Shown in pieces: positions 21,839-31,046 of a stretch of 64,000 nucleotides of DNA. Each line of letters begins with the position of its first letter. Within the stretch, counting starts at the first letter, position 1. Made by a program: the position numbers and the translations under genes. Below the pieces are notes generated by a model. That model ran no database searches. It was not told where the DNA came from and saw only the letters and a program-made list of their open reading frames with translations. Source of the stretch: Podospora bellae-mahoneyi. Taxonomy: Eukaryota > Ascomycota > Sordariomycetes > Sordariales > Podosporaceae. The stretch covers positions 1,860,001 through 1,924,000 of the forward strand of contig NC_085883.1 of the NCBI RefSeq assembly GCF_035222275.1, read 5' to 3'.

Positions 21839-22349
21839 CATACCCACGGTGCCTATCTCAGAGAGGACAAGTCACCCACCATCCACAGAGTGCAAGTGTA
21901 GATAAGATGTCCTCAAAGACGGCGCAATTCTCCATCGCCAATGAACACCGCGACCACCTAGGTACCTAGCCATACATCGACGGCCCACCAACTGAAAGGC
22001 CATTGAAACCACGATAGGCAGGTATCAAACGGATCTCTCAACCAGGTCAGATCTCGCGACCAATTACTTGCTGATTTGCTCACCATGTGGAAATGTATAA
22101 CTCAAATGTGTGTATGTGCTGCATAGGTATCTCTCCATAGTATGTACGTACCAACGTGGCCACCCATCAATCTGCCACATACCTCTCTTCCCCAAACCAA
22201 GATATATATATATACAAGCGAAAAATGGAGCCAGAGCAGAGTAATCAAACCATGTACAAATACTCAAGTGCTAGTTGCCACGCTCCCAAAACTCCACTTA
22301 TGCGTTGCTGTTGTGCATTCAGAACCAAACACTCAACTCGTGACACCCC

Positions 22350-25300
22350 TCAGCTCCCCTCACCAACAGCTACAGCAGCCGCCGGCCCTGACGTACCCGA
22401 CTGCTCCCTCCTCCCGCCTCTCCCCCTTCCCCTCCCTCTATTCTCCCTCGACGGGCCAGCATCACCACCCCCTTTCTCCCCCTTTCCACCTTCACCCCCA
22501 CCACCACCACCTCTCTTTTCTCTCCCTCCTCCTCCCCCCCTAGCATTCCTCTCACCAACCCCCCTAGCTTTATCCCTCCTCTCACCCTCACCACCACCAC
22601 CCCCACCTCTCCTCCCCCCCCGTCCCCTCTTGTTACCACCCTCCTTTTTACTCCCCCCCGCCCCAACACCACCCAACCTCCTCTCCTCCTCCTCCCTCAT
22701 CCTCTTCTCCTCCGCATCCCACCACTCTTGAAACGCCTGCTCCTGCTGAATCTCCTCCAAGCTCCTCTTCGCCGCCGCCTCCTTCACGCTCTCTTTGACT
22801 CTAATCTCTTGCTGCATGATATCCTCCATCGTGAAGCCCGCCATCAAGTCCCTCTCCAGCTTGTGCGCAGGCACAATGTAATTTTTCGAGTGCGGCACCA
22901 GGGGCTCTTCCTTCTTTGCAGGGACAGCAGGTTTGGGAGCGCTGGATGAAGGAGTAGAACGCTGACCCGCAAACCTCGTGTCGGGGGAGGCGTTCCTTAT
23001 TGTCTGTACCGGTTTGACGGCGGGAGGGAGGAGTTGTGGTGATGGCTGAGCAGGAGGTTTAGGTCCACCCCGGCCTTTGATAGTAGCCAGCTTCCACGGT
23101 GCCGCGGACGCGGACTCATCTTTGGCTCGTTCCCACGCATTCTTCGACTGCTGCTCCGCCTTCGATGCCGCCATCGCCAACTGAGCGTCCTTTTCCACCT
23201 GCTGCTGCCTCTTCTTCTCCTTCTGGCTCATCTTTCCTTGAGCAGGCCGTGGGGCACCCCCCTCCTTCACCTTCTGCGCCGCCAACCCCGCCGACAGCGC
23301 CGACTTGGGGCTCTCCGACTGGATGATGCCTCTCAGGTCAAGCTTCTCCGTCAACACAGCAGCCGCACCACCCCACGGAGTCCCCGTCTTGACTGGAGTA
23401 GTACCACCTACATCCACGGGACGGGTAGCAGCAAGTGTAGGTTTTGCAGGACTAGGCGCGGAATACGGGCTGACCGGAGGCGACGACTGCTCAAAGCTGA
23501 TCCAGACTTTCTTCCCCTTCCCCTTCACCGAGCTCCCCAGCGGTGCGATCTTGTCCTCCGCGGGTACTTCACCAGTCTTTCGGGGTCGCAGGGAGGGACT
23601 GTTGATAGGCGAGGAATCATCTTCCTCCTCCCCCTCCATGTCAAACATCATATCCCCCTGCTCCCCCTTCGCCTTCAAATCCGGACTAAAAGGCTCATTC
23701 CTCCCCTTCCTGACCCTATCAGGCGTAGGCGTGAACAAACTCCCCTCCTCCAGACTCCCAAACTTGGTCCTCCCACTCACAACACCCATCTTCCTCTCCT
23801 CTTCCTTCTGCACCTTGAACCCCATTTCCCTAACCCTAACCTGCCTCTCCTCGAGTACATCCTCCGCCAACCCCGCATCATCCAACTGACTGCTCAGCTG
23901 CGCCCGATAACTCGCCAGATAAGGATAATGCGCCAGCTGGTTATCCCTCACCACAGCATCCAGCTCCAGCAACAAGTCTTCATCCAGCTCGTCAAGCAAG
24001 TGATTCTCCAGCATCGTCTCCAGCTGAAGACAAATATACTCCAACCCCGCGTCCTTGAACTCGGTAACCGAACACGGCCCAATCGCATTGAGAAAATGCG
24101 CAATATTCCGAATATTCGCAAACCGTCCCATGACCTTCTGGCATATCTGTGCCAGTCGGTCCAGCATCAAATAGTTCGCAGTCGACATGACCTCCATGAC
24201 CAGATCCAAAAAGTCATCAAACGTGTCGCAAACCGCCGAGTCAAACAGCTCAACCCCCGCATCTGCGTAAAGATACTGCAACACATACCCAAACGCCGTA
24301 GAGTCCATGTGCTTCATATCAAGCCTGATGATCCTCTCCTCCTGCTGCCTACGACCAGCAAGCCACGCCCCCCCGGACCGCCCAAAGAACAAGCCCTCAA
24401 ACCACGGACACCGCCTGCACAAAAACCTGCTGTGAACAGCCACCTCCGTCCCATCAAGCTCGAGCAGCGCATCCCCATCCTCAAAAAACCGCCTCCTGTC
24501 CCCGTTGAGCGCAGCCCGAAAGTCCTCATCCATGCACCTCTGCGGTTCCACCTGCAGCCTCGCTGCAGCCTCAAGGTTGTGCATTTCGAGTCGCGCGGCC
24601 AGTCTCATGACCTCCAACCGCACCTGACGGTACCGATATGCCAGCGCAGGAGCATGCCGCGTATAGTTCCACACCGGAACCACCCGGTCCCGGTAGGCAA
24701 AAAGCACCAGGTTCAACAGCGTGAGCAGGTCCAAGCCCTGGAGGCAAACGACCGTTTTGCTGCCGTCGTCGTCCTCCTTGTGAACGGTGAACAACTCATG
24801 TGCGTAGCTGCCCGTCGCCCGAAACTCTGACAACGCTCGTCGGAGTACCGAGCTGCGCGCAGAGAGTAACCAGCTGTGCACAGGAATTTTGAGCTCAGGG
24901 GCGGACGACACGCAAACGACCGTGTCCAATGGTTCGTTTCGGCATCCCCACGTGGCCAGGTGCTGAGCCAAGTCTCTCTCCAGATCCGGGGACCTCAAGA
25001 TTTCATAAGCGATATCCCCAAGTCGTGCCTCAAGATCAGGGTTCTCCCAAAACTTCCGGCTTTCTTGCGTGGATTCCCCATCCTCAGAAGCCTCAAACCC
25101 CTCCAGACAGTTCAACGGCGCCACATCATCCCACAGAGCCTGCTCATCCACGGCCAGCTGCTGCTTCATCACCTCCGAGTCCTCCCGGATAGCAGCAAAA
25201 GCCCCATACGCAGAGGCCCGAACAGTAGCAACCTTGGTGATATAAGGGACGCGCTGGAACTTGAAATTCCTCTTCGATTCCGAAATGTTGTTGGCGGAAG

Positions 25301-27131
25301 AAGCGCCCTTGCCTTTTACACGCTTGATCCTTCGCCACACAGCTCCAGACTTGGTGCTGAGAATCACCGAACCATTTTCCCCGACACCAACCGAACAGAC
25401 CCCGTCCTTACTGGCATTCCAGATCCGTTGAGGTGCCGTCACGGCGCCCTTGAGCTTGGAAGGGTTCGTCGTCGATGTGGCCGGTGGGTTCGTTTCCATT
25501 TTGTGATCCAGATTCATGGTGAACAAATCACCCCGTTTCGTCAACGCCGCAATGGTTTCTCCGCCCGAGGTGATGTAGCTGACCTGATTCCAACCTACTT
25601 CATGCCGATTTGACAATCTGAGGTTGCCGATGTAGTCAAAGCTCGCGAATGGGAATTTGACAATATGATAACCATAGCCCGTGAAGATGCATACTGTGTG
25701 GTTCTGCAGCAGGATAGTTGTCGCCTTGTCAATGGCGCTGACCATGACAATCGGCGACGAGAAAAGGGACGCGGCCACCTTTCTAGGGGTTTGCTGGTGT
25801 TCCAGCGATCTCGAGTCAGCATCCATCAAGGCCAGCTGGCCAAGATTCTTGCCCCAGCAGTAAAGCGATGCACCCGTGTGAGCAACCGAGTGTACCGATG
25901 AGGCAGCGACGCCAAGAACAACCTCCTTTTTCAAGGCACCAAAAACTTGACGAGGTATGGTGCTGATGGGCTCCTCGTCCTTCCTCGCCGGAGCGGGAAG
26001 CGCATACCCTAGTTGTGACTGGGCATTGCTGCCCCAGGTCCACAAAGCACCCGTGTCATCAACAGCCATGGTGTGATTTTGTCCCAGAGCCACCTGGACA
26101 ACCCTGCGATCGACAAAAGGGCCCTGCACAGGAACGTAGGTGAAGCGCGTGTTCTCATCACCGAGACCCAGCCGGCCACCACGTCCAACACCGCAGATGT
26201 AAAGGTTAGAAACCGGATCTGTTGTTAGAACTGCACTGTGGAGCTTGGAGAGCACGACATCCTGCATCATCAATGGCCGGTTCAGGACCAAAGCAGGAAT
26301 CTTGGACAGATCCTGTGACGCCGGTCGTTGGGCGCCGATTTCTTCGAGATACTCATTGTAAAATCGTTGCAGGAGGTGGTCTGGGCGGTTCAGAAACACT
26401 CGCTCGGGAAACTGACGATCGTCCTCGTCCCCAAAGCCCAAGGATAGGTTTCTGTTGCTTCCAAAGGCATACAAGTCCTCTCCGATGCCGTTCCGGTGAC
26501 TCGCGGCTGTGATGCTCTCAACAGTTTCCTCCGGGTCATCACTATCCGACCCATCGTCAGCCACTTGGGCACTATCCCAATCCTTCAAATTACGTTCTCC
26601 AATGGTCGAGTTGTACAAGTCAAACGGACTGTTGCCTTCGTGGTCCTTCGTCTTGATAAGCTGTCCCACTCGGTTCACCGAAACCATGTGCCCTGTCAAG
26701 TCGGCGCGTTCCTTTTCAAGAAGCATCCTCGCAATGGAAATGTTGCCCGCATACAGAGCCCTGTGGAGCGCATTCCAGCCACTCTCCGGGTCCTGGGCGT
26801 AGATGTCAATGGCGGGGTGCCCGAGCAGAGCTTCGACAAAAGAAACGGCGTTTTCGGCGGTCGAGGAGGCTGCGCGCAGCAATATCGTCAGACCGGCATG
26901 GTCACGGCTGTTGACTTCGTTCCGACCAAGCGATCCATTCCCATGCCCCTGAGTCTTGCGCGACTTTGGAGTCGGTCTCGGTGGCGTGCCATGGCCATGG
27001 CCAGGACTCCCCGCAGCCCCTATGTTCGAACTCCGCGCGGCATTCTGAGCGCCCTGGCCGGCGGGTGAGAGGAGGCGTCGAAACCTGTCGACATCGTCTT
27101 CCCAGTAGGATTTCCACAAGAGATGAGTCAT
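22350..27131 (-). CDS. Ankyrin-RCC1-BTB protein (IBtk-like)
   Basis: A single uninterrupted frame of 1593 aa starts from the ATG at 27131 (MTHLLWKSYWEDDVDRFRRL). The frame is open for further codons upstream but has no upstream ATG. Ankyrin-type repeats lie at about 75-170 (SRDHAGLTILLRAA, GWNALHRALYAGNISIARML). RCC1-type repeats follow at about 220-650 (DLYAFGSNRNLSLGFGDE, LYICGVGRGGRLGLGDENTR, ALWTWGSNAQSQLGY). Two BTB/POZ domains lie at about 735-855 (KIPVHSWLLSARSSVLRRAL) and 885-1010 (VAVHSRFLCRRCPWFEGLF). A disordered tail ends in an RGG/GRG-rich segment (about 1500-1590). The order ankyrin-RCC1-BTB-BTB is that of animal IBtk, a Cullin-3 adaptor, so a substrate-adaptor role is a reasonable inference. 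Gly/Arg tail suggests RNA contact. Confidence 0.9.
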   Translation of the reverse strand: MTHLLWKSYWEDDVDRFRRLLSPAGQGAQNAARSSNIGAAGSPGHGHGTPPRPTPKSRKTQGHGNGSLGRNEVNSRDHAGLTILLRAASSTAENAVSFVEALLGHPAIDIYAQDPESGWNALHRALYAGNISIARMLLEKERADLTGHMVSVNRVGQLIKTKDHEGNSPFDLYNSTIGERNLKDWDSAQVADDGSDSDDPEETVESITAASHRNGIGEDLYAFGSNRNLSLGFGDEDDRQFPERVFLNRPDHLLQRFYNEYLEEIGAQRPASQDLSKIPALVLNRPLMMQDVVLSKLHSAVLTTDPVSNLYICGVGRGGRLGLGDENTRFTYVPVQGPFVDRRVVQVALGQNHTMAVDDTGALWTWGSNAQSQLGYALPAPARKDEEPISTIPRQVFGALKKEVVLGVAASSVHSVAHTGASLYCWGKNLGQLALMDADSRSLEHQQTPRKVAASLFSSPIVMVSAIDKATTILLQNHTVCIFTGYGYHIVKFPFASFDYIGNLRLSNRHEVGWNQVSYITSGGETIAALTKRGDLFTMNLDHKMETNPPATSTTNPSKLKGAVTAPQRIWNASKDGVCSVGVGENGSVILSTKSGAVWRRIKRVKGKGASSANNISESKRNFKFQRVPYITKVATVRASAYGAFAAIREDSEVMKQQLAVDEQALWDDVAPLNCLEGFEASEDGESTQESRKFWENPDLEARLGDIAYEILRSPDLERDLAQHLATWGCRNEPLDTVVCVSSAPELKIPVHSWLLSARSSVLRRALSEFRATGSYAHELFTVHKEDDDGSKTVVCLQGLDLLTLLNLVLFAYRDRVVPVWNYTRHAPALAYRYRQVRLEVMRLAARLEMHNLEAAARLQVEPQRCMDEDFRAALNGDRRRFFEDGDALLELDGTEVAVHSRFLCRRCPWFEGLFFGRSGGAWLAGRRQQEERIIRLDMKHMDSTAFGYVLQYLYADAGVELFDSAVCDTFDDFLDLVMEVMSTANYLMLDRLAQICQKVMGRFANIRNIAHFLNAIGPCSVTEFKDAGLEYICLQLETMLENHLLDELDEDLLLELDAVVRDNQLAHYPYLASYRAQLSSQLDDAGLAEDVLEERQVRVREMGFKVQKEEERKMGVVSGRTKFGSLEEGSLFTPTPDRVRKGRNEPFSPDLKAKGEQGDMMFDMEGEEEDDSSPINSPSLRPRKTGEVPAEDKIAPLGSSVKGKGKKVWISFEQSSPPVSPYSAPSPAKPTLAATRPVDVGGTTPVKTGTPWGGAAAVLTEKLDLRGIIQSESPKSALSAGLAAQKVKEGGAPRPAQGKMSQKEKKRQQQVEKDAQLAMAASKAEQQSKNAWERAKDESASAAPWKLATIKGRGGPKPPAQPSPQLLPPAVKPVQTIRNASPDTRFAGQRSTPSSSAPKPAVPAKKEEPLVPHSKNYIVPAHKLERDLMAGFTMEDIMQQEIRVKESVKEAAAKRSLEEIQQEQAFQEWWDAEEKRMREEEERRLGGVGAGGSKKEGGNKRGRGGRRGGGGGGEGERRDKARGVGERNARGGGGGREKRGGGGGGEGGKGEKGGGDAGPSRENRGRGRGRGGRREQSGTSGPAAAVAVGEGS

Positions 27132-28384
27132 TAGCAGTGGATGATGGCTGAGGCCGGCCGCGAGAGTCCTCCAGGCGCTTCGAAGTTTGCGCACCTCGCT
27201 GTGGTCTCTGTGGATCACGGCTTTTTTAAAGGTGCTGTGTAGAAGCGCAAGAAAGACGTCCCCCGGAAACGTGCGTTGATGTCTCGGTCAATGGCCCTCG
27301 TCAGAAACACAATGCAGAGTGAGAATTTCGTTGCAAGTGGCAACTTCGGCGTAATGACGCGGATACTTTGGGAGCTCGGTCAGATATGGGACGCGCGGGT
27401 GCGATAAGAGTCGAGTATGTCGATGTCTGGTGCAGTGTCTCTCGAATTCGGTGAGTGTCTGGTCGAAAATAGGAGCCGGCGACGCGGTGGCTACGAGGTG
27501 TCTAGGAAAAGGAGATGACAAATGGCAAATTGCTGAGGAATAATGCCTCCGTGAATCGTGTGCGCAACCATCATCTTGATAACCCCGCGCCAGTGCCGGG
27601 CAGCCCCCTGGTCGGGAATGCGCCGCTATCCAGCCAATCGGGTGCCATGCTTCAGGGGTATGTTCCAAGCTCTCGCCATCAAGAGCCTGCAACCGCTACA
27701 ATAGGTAATCATTGCTGGTACTAACCTATGCCTGTCGGTCTGTAGCATTGGAAACGTGCGGCTGGTCCACACAACTTGTCGGTTCTTGTCCATGCATGTC
27801 AAGATCTAGTCTGGCGGGGCATTCTTGATGGCGCTTGTGGGAGCTGGGGGAGCTTTGGGTGATGAGGTCTGTGCTGATGGCTGATCCAATCCAATGGCTG
27901 ATGGATGTCCCAGCCCTGCGGTGTCACTGGATGCAGCAGAGAAATGCAGACGATCCGATGCATTCAGCCTCTTCCCTTGACGATAGCTTAGAGATATATG
28001 ACATTATTCTATGCCGGTAGTCAAAACATAGATGAGGTTATATAGGTCACTCGAAAACAGTTCAACATTAGGTAATCCCACCAAACATCCAAACCCCCCT
28101 GTCGCGATGTGAGGCTGGGATGAGCCTCCGATGTCGTTCCCCCCGCGTGGGTTTGGCTGTGAAAATGTGGGGTGGCAGCCCGCCGCATCCAGAACCACAC
28201 TTCGGCGTTGCGTGTAGCGCTCTCCGGTCGGTTACTGAGTTCGGGTTGTAGGAGCAGTCAACGACACCTTTTTTTTTCGCTTCACATTTTCTTCGTGATA
28301 CCCTTTTTTTATTTTTTTCCCTTTCACTCGTAGCCAGCCTGCAGCCGTTCCCGCACCACCGTCCACCCCCAACACATCTGCACA
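27132..28384. promoter_or_regulatory. Divergent promoter region, BTB protein / oxodicarboxylate carrier
   Basis: A 1.25-kb gap separates two start codons on opposite strands. The carrier side has poly-T tracts (28269-28278, 28304-28318), which are frequent in promoters of strongly expressed fungal genes. An open frame at 27288-27692 (minus) lacks any family feature. Nothing else is seen. Confidence 0.5.
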
Positions 28385-29652
28385 ATGGCGTCCGAAAAGG
28401 CCCCCCTCCCGTTTGTCTACACCTTCATGGCTGGTGAGTTGCTGCTGCCGTCCGGCCCATCCGCCAAAAACAACTCAGCCAAGACCCAAGACCGAGAGAT
28501 GCTGACCATGACTGCCTACCACAGGCGCCATCGCCGGCGTGTCGGAGGCAAGTTGTTGTAACAAACCATACTCTAGTCAATTGGCCTGCTAACATGCAAG
28601 CACACATAGATTTTGGTCATGTAAGTTGCTCTGACGCCTGCTGCTCACGTGCCCCACGATGCTAACCGCCGCCCTACTTCCCCAGGTACCCCCTTGACGT
28701 TGTCAAGACCAGAGTGTAAGACCAAGCATACACATATACACCAATCCTGCCCGGCAAGCTGACAAGAGAGAATCAGACAACTCCAAACCGGCAAGGCCGC
28801 CGCCGGCGCCGACACCTACAATGGCATGTTCGACTGCTTCTCCAAGATCATCCGCAACGAGGGGTATGCGCCAAGTTTTTTTTCATAATGAGAAGACACC
28901 ATGACCAGACCCCGTTAACACTCCCCCCTCTCCCCAGCTTCTCCCGCCTCTACCGCGGCATCACCGCCCCCATCCTCATGGAGGCCCCCAAGCGCGCCAC
29001 CAAGTTCGCCGCCAACGACAAGTGGGGCAAGTTCTACCGTGAGCTCTTCGGCCAAACCCAAATGACCCAATCCCTCTCCGTCCTCACCGGCGCCTCTGCC
29101 GGCGCCACCGAGTCCTTCGTCGTCGTCCCCTTCGAGCTCGTCAAGATCCGCCTCCAAGACAAGGCCTCAGCCGGCCGGTACAACGGCATGATCGACGTCG
29201 TCATGAAGACGGTCCGCAACGAGGGCATCCTCGCCATGTACAACGGCCTCGAGTCCACACTCTGGCGCCACATCCTCTGGAACGCCGGCTACTTTGGCTG
29301 CATCTTCCAGGTCCGCCAGCTCATCCCAAAGGCTGAGACGAAGCAGGGCCAGATGACAAACGACATCATCGCCGGCTCCGTCGGCGGCACCGTCGGCACC
29401 ATCCTCAACACCCCCATGGACGTCGTCAAGTCCAGGATCCAAAACACCGTCAAGGTCGCTGGCCAGACGCCAAAGTACAACTGGGCCTGGCCCGGCGTCG
29501 CCACCATCGCCAAGGAGGAAGGGTTCGGCGCTCTGTACAAGGGCTTTGTTCCCAAGGTTCTCCGTCTCGGCCCTGGCGGCGGTATCCTCCTGGTCGTGTA
29601 CACCGGGGTGATGGACTTTTTCCGCAACATGAGGGAGGCCAAGGGTCTTTAA
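28385..29652 (+). CDS. odc1: Mitochondrial 2-oxodicarboxylate carrier
   Basis: Six exons: 28385-28433, 28525-28547, 28610-28620, 28686-28715, 28777-28863 and 28938-29652 give 304 aa. The protein is an inner-membrane carrier that exchanges 2-oxoadipate and 2-oxoglutarate, supplying lysine synthesis and nitrogen metabolism (yeast Odc1/Odc2). Three carrier repeats each carry the Px[DE]xx[KR] signature: YPLDVVKTR, VPFELVKIR and TPMDVVKSR. ILMEAPKRATKF, TLWRHILWNAGYFG and ALYKGFVPKVLRLGPGGG match Odc block by block. The second intron (28548-28609) begins with GC instead of GT (GAG|GCAAGT), and the third exon is only 11 nt; both are demanded by the conserved GAIAGVSEILVMYPLD reading. Introns are crowded into the first 550 bp. 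Confidence 0.95.
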
Positions 29653-31046
29653 ACTGCTCTTTTTGTGAAGCACGCACGCAGCGCTATGAGTTCAGAAAAC
29701 GGAGAATGAAAAAGGGATGATAGATACCCCCAGGGCGGCAAGCGGCAAACAGTGGTGGCGGGCGCAATAGTTTTTACCAACTGCCCATATTTTCCATACA
29801 ATTTTCCTGTACATACACAATACATCTAGAGATACAGATTCACACAGAGAGGCTAGAAAGCACACCCAAAAAGGGGGTTTGAATTTTGATATTTTGCGTA
29901 GACAAAATCGTATGTTTTGCAATGCTGTGATCATTGCAATAATGTTTTCCGTGAGAATGTTATGCTATATAAAGGAATGAAAAAGAAGGGGGGGTAAAAT
30001 TGATCAGAACAAGTGTCATTCTGAGCAAAAGAAATGTGTGACTTCCCAGTCAAAGGATGGAGTTATAATGCCCACAGCCAGAATCGAACTGACGACCTCA
30101 TCATTACTAGTGATGCGCTCTACCACTGAGCCATGCGGGCTTTTGTTTGGTGATTTGATGAAGACTCTCTCCGGCGGTTACCCCTATCTCGCTAGTGCCA
30201 AATTCTTTTTTCATTGTTCGAACAGACAATCGTAGGAGAACAGGTAAAGGAACCACCTTGTTGTTATTGTTGTTGTTGTTTTTACTGTTTGTCAGTTTGA
30301 TGGTTTTGGTGTCTGTGGTGGGGAACTCACCCTGGAAGGACAAGGCACAGGGGTGTTGAGCAAAAATTGTAAAGAAAATTGCAATTGACTGAAGAAGGGG
30401 CATCTCCGTAATGGCATCGATCAAGATAGGGTTGACAACCAGCCCAGTGGATTTCCCACCTTGGTTGAGCCTCGGCCTTCTCAATCGGAATGTAACAAAA
30501 TGCGTCTTCCCAAGATTTGAATTCATGGTATATAGATAATAGGATGGATATGTGTGCAAAGTGCTTGAACGACAAACAGGCATATGCCCATTAGCCATCG
30601 CGATTCGAATGTCAGTCTCCTCGAAACAACAGCAGTGGTATCAGCAACTCAGCGAGCTCTCGCACTACACCAAGCCATTGTTCCCTGTCATCTCTCCCAC
30701 GTCTTCACAATTCTCGCCTTCTCCCGAATCGGCATCAACCAAGTCCGTTTACTCCCTGCCGAAAGTCCTCCACAACCGGCTCCAGCATGCCCCCTTCCAC
30801 TAGGCAAAGACGGTGTAGCAGCAATGCCAAAAAGGTCGTGCCATGGAGGGCGATAGGGCCCGATATCTCGTCGCCATCCAGCTTGGCCACATTCAACCAT
30901 TTCTCGACTTCCACATTACCGGTAAATGCGTCTTTGTTGGAAATCTGACAGACCCGGCTCGGCTTCGCCTCCTCCAACGGGCGGCTTCCTCCTGGTTAAT
31001 CCCCAACGTGGCGTCCCTTCAACACTCATCCACCCCTCCTATCCTC
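29653..31046. other. Convergent intergenic region with tRNA
   Basis: This lies between the carrier stop and the zinc-finger gene stop. It holds a tRNA-Thr at 30069-30140; the rest is A/T-rich 3' flank and a TTGTTGTTGTTG run (about 30261-30281). I see no protein gene. Confidence 0.6.
30069..30140 (-). tRNA. tRNA-Thr (anticodon AGU), second copy
   Basis: All 72 nt are identical to the tRNA at 12721-12792, with the same strand and anticodon loop CTAGTAA. Identity stops at the gene edges, so this is an old dispersed copy kept identical by selection or conversion and not a recent segmental duplication. Confidence 0.95.

Larger units (their letters stand above)
19592..22349. other. Gene-free 2.8 kb upstream of ATG13
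   Basis: This contains the ATG13 promoter and the 3' flank of the BTB gene. Visible structures are a TAGGTAGGTAGGTAGG tract (19661-19676), a GGTGAC/GGCGAC hexanucleotide tandem (about 19955-19984), two copies of an 18-nt CAATTG element (21590, 21821), a CCTAGGTACCTAG palindrome (21957-21969) and CA- and TA-repeats near 21478-21500 and 22203-22214. No coding gene is recognisable. Confidence 0.55.

Noticed and set aside
23238-24830. 530-codon open frame on the + strand
   Set aside because: It is antisense to the ankyrin-RCC1-BTB gene; its Arg/Pro/Leu-rich translation is the usual mirror of a GC-rich coding strand and has no family features.
27288-27692. 134-codon minus frame upstream of the BTB gene as a possible 5' exon
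   Set aside because: Joining it would need a poor GAG acceptor near 27276; the ATG at 27131 gives the expected IBtk-type N-terminus without it.
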